This document shows, in pieces, positions 53,700 to 56,264 of a DNA stretch of 56,264 nucleotides. A model generated the notes under the pieces. It saw only the letters and a program-made list of their open reading frames with translations. It did no database searches and was not told the origin of the DNA. The translations under genes were made by a program, and so were the position numbers. Within the stretch, counting starts at the first letter, position 1. Each line of letters starts with the position of its first letter. Source of the DNA: Deltaproteobacteria bacterium (GTDB lineage: Bacteria > Desulfobacterota > Syntrophia > Syntrophales > JAIPED01); assembly GCA_021737325.1 (NCBI GenBank), contig JAIPED010000004.1, positions 1-56,264 on the forward strand, read 5' to 3'.

Positions 53700-54524
53700 C
53701 TATTTTTTATCATCCTTGCTCATCACTTCCCAATATCCGCCTTTGTTGGGCCCAATACGCCGAAGCACGCCTTGCTCCTTTAATTTTGCAAGGTTCCATT
53801 CGATACCCCTAAGCGATAATCCCGTAATTTTGCTGAGTTGCTCACGGGTAATGTTGGGCCTATTTATGATTGCCTGTAAAATTTCTCCCACAGTTTCTCC
53901 CACAGTTTCTCCCACAGTGCTCTGGGTAGTTTTCTCCGAAGGTTCTACTTTGCGAGTATAGGTTACGGTGAAACAGCTGTCATCGTACGAAAACTGCACC
54001 GCCGATTTACCGTTTTCCTCCACGGCCCGCTTAATACGGCTGATGCCCGTACCTACCTTTTCAAGGAAATGCGCACGATGCAAAAGCGAGGCAATAACCT
54101 GATTGCGGGCAACGCTCTTCTTACCGAAATCCTGTGGCTTTAAACCGCCAGGCAGACCGCCGGGGTTTGCAATAATCACCCGATCAGCAAAAATTTCTAT
54201 CAGAACATTGGACTGCTTGTTAAAATAGTCCCGATGACAGACCGCGTTGATAATGGTTTCGCGGAGGGCAACCTCGGGAATCTCTGGCACATTATCTCTG
54301 CGCAGAGATTTTATTACATATTCAAGATTGGTATGTCGTTGCACGAAGGCTACCGCGCTATTGATGTTTTCCAGAATATTGCCGCTGAAATCTTTTTTAT
54401 CAAGAATATGAACTTTTTCCGTTTCTGTTTGCATCTTCTCCCCAAAGAGCAACCACATTCTCCCCCGCCGGGCATTGTTGGAGGGTCTAAAGCGGCGGCC
54501 AGCCAACATTTCGCTTAACTGCAA
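53700..54524 (-). pseudogene. AlbA/RecG-like ATP-binding regulator, 5'-truncated
   Basis: The 274-residue frame matches the central and C-terminal parts of the AlbA_2/HATPase_c_4 family. It has ILDKKDFSGNILENI, ALRETIINAVCHRDYF, ANPGGLPGGLKPQDFGKKSVARNQ and EKVGTGISRIKRAV, followed by a VGET repeat linker and a winged-helix domain (ITREQLSKITGLSLRGIEWNLAKL). The N-terminal AlbA_2 domain (about 200 residues) is missing, and the frame begins inside the end of the DUF2971 gene. It may be dead, or may make a shortened DNA-binding protein. Three 12-base repeats at 53882-53917 encode the VGET linker. Confidence 0.75.
53882..53917 (-). repeat. Three tandem 12-bp repeats encoding VGET
   Basis: TTTCTCCCACAG is repeated three times exactly. 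The unit is four codons, so copy-number change would keep frame and change only linker length in the AlbA-like product. Similar V-G-x-N/T linkers are common in this family. Confidence 0.9.
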
Positions 54525-55612
54525 GGCACCTTTGTCTCCATGTTAATGTCCGCAGGTCCAAGATCCAAGGAGCCGAGTCCATTGGAAAATATCCTATCGA
54601 GTACAACAACTACTTCATTACCATTAGGAATCGCCTGGAATACCTTTTGCGGATGGGATTTTGTCTGTAATATCTCAAGTATTTCAGCTTTATTTTTTGG
54701 GTGCATATTTGCACCTAAGATCACACCAGCTAACTGTTCTTCATGAAAATAATATAGCTGATTATAAAAGCCTGAATTATCCTTTTTCTGCTCCATTGAT
54801 GAAAAGTTTATTGAAAGGTCTTCAAATAGCCTCAACTCTTCTTCTCTTCCCCATTCGTTGCTTTTTATCAAATAAGCCTTCCGCCGCATATTTGGAAGGT
54901 ACTCAGAAAACAGTTTTTGGGTATCAAGATCACCCTTGGAATCAAACATTAAAGAGATATCTAATTTCTTGTCTGCATTATATTCGACTGGAAGAAATTC
55001 AAAATCTTTGTATCCTTTTTTGTTCCATTTTTTGAGTTTTAATGTATTCTTTGACGGCTTAAATATTTCACAGAATCCTTCATGCTTGTTGGCATATAAT
55101 GACCAAAGGAGCATATTTTTATAATTTTTTGTAAATGAAACACCATGCAAATTATTAGGATGCAAATTTTGCAAAATATTGGAGAAATTCTTCCAAAAGT
55201 AAGTAAAATCAACTCCTTGTATTTTGTGCTTGTCAAACAGGGAAAAAAAGAAGTCTTTTGAGTTATCGTCGATAAGTTTTTTCAAAGGCTGATCATCTGA
55301 CATCAAGTATTTAGAGGCCTCTATAGCTAATATCGAATCCTCCTTCTGAAGTTGGTGTTCATTGTATACTCGAGATCCTCTAAATGCCCCCTCAATAAAG
55401 TATCTTAGGACTTTATTATTACCTTTTGAAATCACTAATTCTATAGAAAGATCAAAGGGGTCATTGATTTCATCCTTGGAATAGAAATACATTTCATTAT
55501 ACATAATTTCTTTACAAGTTGACGGTGAATACGGACGAAATCTATAAATGTATTCTGAATCGAGTGCTTCCATCACTTTTATCAATATTTCCCAAAGTGT
55601 TTCTCCAGCCAT
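54515..55612 (-). CDS. DUF2971-like protein in an AT-rich patch
   Basis: The 365-residue protein matches the DUF2971 family pattern: YIYRFRPYSP near the start, FYSKDEINDPFDLSIEL, VSFTKNYKNMLLWSLYANKHEGFCEIF and the late AGVILGANMHPKNK. Function is unknown; the family is often seen in accessory and defence-associated contexts. The ATG at 55612 follows GGGGTGG; longer in-frame starts would reach into the nitroreductase gene. Codon use is markedly AT-rich compared with neighbours, indicating transfer. Confidence 0.8.
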   Translation of the reverse strand: MAGETLWEILIKVMEALDSEYIYRFRPYSPSTCKEIMYNEMYFYSKDEINDPFDLSIELVISKGNNKVLRYFIEGAFRGSRVYNEHQLQKEDSILAIEASKYLMSDDQPLKKLIDDNSKDFFFSLFDKHKIQGVDFTYFWKNFSNILQNLHPNNLHGVSFTKNYKNMLLWSLYANKHEGFCEIFKPSKNTLKLKKWNKKGYKDFEFLPVEYNADKKLDISLMFDSKGDLDTQKLFSEYLPNMRRKAYLIKSNEWGREEELRLFEDLSINFSSMEQKKDNSGFYNQLYYFHEEQLAGVILGANMHPKNKAEILEILQTKSHPQKVFQAIPNGNEVVVVLDRIFSNGLGSLDLGPADINMETKVPCS

Positions 55613-55623
55613 AGCCACCCCAT

Positions 55624-56264
55624 CTATAGGTATGAGAGCTTTACCTGTGGGCGAGGAGGCAAGCGATGATACTGATAGCGCGGTAAGCCCAACATCATTG
55701 CGCCATACACAACTTCGTTTTTCTCCAGCAGAAGGGCTTTTTGGAGCGGCTCCCAACTACCTACGGCAATGTGCAAATATCCCGCCCAGCAGGCACCAAT
55801 CCCCGCACAATGAGCACCAATCTCCAGATGAGAGAGAGCAATAGTCGCCGCCGATTGCGCCAAGGGGTTGTACTTAGAAGCAATTATCATAACGAGGTGC
55901 GGCGCTTGGCGACAAATCGGATCCATTCCGCTTTCCCAGCCCTTTACCAGCCTATCCAAGTGGAACATCTCCGCCATCCCTGGTTGCTCCTGAATAACGC
56001 TCTTGGTCCAATCAATCACCAAGCGGGAAAGACGATTAACATCCTCCAATCCATTAACCACCAACCACCGCAAGTCGCGGTTGTTGTGCCCTGCGGGGGC
56101 ATAGCGGGTAAAATCAACCAACTGCTCAATCTCCCCTGGGGGCAACAGCTCCTTTTTGAAAACGCGAATCGAACGGCGCGAGCGCGATAATTGCTTTATT
56201 TGCGCCAAAGAAAACCGTTCTGCCGCAAGGGGGTCGCATTCCTGCGCACCAACTTCGCCAATGG
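55624..56264 (-). CDS. Nitroreductase family protein (5' end beyond window)
   Basis: This FMN-dependent nitroreductase domain (SRRSIRVFKKELLP, DFTRYAPAGHNNRDLRWLVV, IGACWAGYLH, GLPRYQYHRLPPR) is typical of the group fused to an N-terminal ferredoxin. A TTG start at 56208 would give 194 residues, but the frame remains open to the window edge (reading EVGAQECDPLAAERFS). That sequence resembles the linker after a ferredoxin domain, so the true start is outside. It is a partial gene. Confidence 0.85.
   Translation of the reverse strand, partial: IGEVGAQECDPLAAERFSLAQIKQLSRSRRSIRVFKKELLPPGEIEQLVDFTRYAPAGHNNRDLRWLVVNGLEDVNRLSRLVIDWTKSVIQEQPGMAEMFHLDRLVKGWESGMDPICRQAPHLVMIIASKYNPLAQSAATIALSHLEIGAHCAGIGACWAGYLHIAVGSWEPLQKALLLEKNEVVYGAMMLGLPRYQYHRLPPRPQVKLSYL

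Noticed and set aside
53700-55612. Prophage or integrative element
   Set aside because: No integrase, attachment site or structural gene was seen; only two accessory genes differ in composition.

Overview
The window reads as a stretch of chromosome from a strictly anaerobic, Gram-negative-type bacterium, most likely deltaproteobacterial (Desulfobacterota; Syntrophales- or Desulfuromonadales-like). This is an inference from gene content and cannot be fixed to a species. The grounds are a four-subunit pyruvate:ferredoxin-type oxidoreductase, a fused ADP-forming acyl-CoA synthetase, a CoA-transferase pair, radical-SAM ThiH in place of an oxygen-dependent thiamine oxidase, an Fe-S L-serine dehydratase, the pssA/psd lipid pair, a PhoH-PgpH-YbeY cluster and a PqqL-like pair of exported M16 proteins.

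Layout. 1-716: remnant of an IS5-family insertion sequence whose transposase gene is interrupted by a MITE-like repeat. 914-2980: glutaconate CoA-transferase-like genes with a promoter and a strong terminator. 3049-9297 (minus): an apparent eight-gene operon porG-porD-porA-porB-yjbQ-CN hydrolase-purN-pfk. 9654-14567 (minus): glpK, glpD and an L-serine dehydratase with an unexpected Tat-like N-terminus. 14808-26026 (plus): a long run of closely spaced genes: small membrane protein, two M16 proteins, phoH, pgpH, ybeY, thiE-thiS-thiG-thiH, an SDR and an orphan peptide-transport permease. 26153-26394: a composite copy of the MITE-like repeat. 26495-32026 (minus): psd-pssA-asd-rsmD-coaD-aspC plus a membrane protein. 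32799-42026 (plus): a complete type I-C CRISPR-Cas locus in the order cas5-cas8c-cas7-cas3-cas4-cas1-cas2, followed by 19 identical repeats and 18 spacers. 42140-46762: acyl-CoA synthetase, tRNA-Val(CAC), gltX and mdh. 46967-49885 (plus): tsaE, lysC, a ComEA-like protein and a free-standing MetH activation domain. 49975-50151: the cleanest copy of the MITE-like repeat. 50166-56264 (minus): Dabb protein, GpsA-like dehydrogenase, MobA-like transferase, Ddl-like ligase, then an AT-rich accessory patch (a truncated AlbA/RecG-like gene and a DUF2971 gene) and a nitroreductase that runs off the window edge.

How the genes work together. Most of the window is anaerobic central metabolism: CoA-ester and keto-acid interconversion (CoA transferase, Por, ADP-forming synthetase, Mdh), lower glycolysis and glycerol use (Pfk, GlpK, GlpD, GpsA-like), serine and aspartate metabolism (SdaA, AspC, Asd, LysC), cofactors (Thi, CoaD, MobA-like), and RNA or translation maintenance (YbeY, RsmD, TsaE, GltX). 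The accessory parts are the CRISPR-Cas locus, the MITE/IS remnants and the AT-rich 53.7-55.6 kb patch. The points most worth checking are an in-frame internal start inside cas8c with a strong Shine-Dalgarno, which should produce a Cas11c small subunit; a non-standard cas3 position with an apparent composition break between effector and adaptation genes; the Tat-like serine dehydratase; and a three-locus MITE family with about 19-bp terminal inverted repeats.
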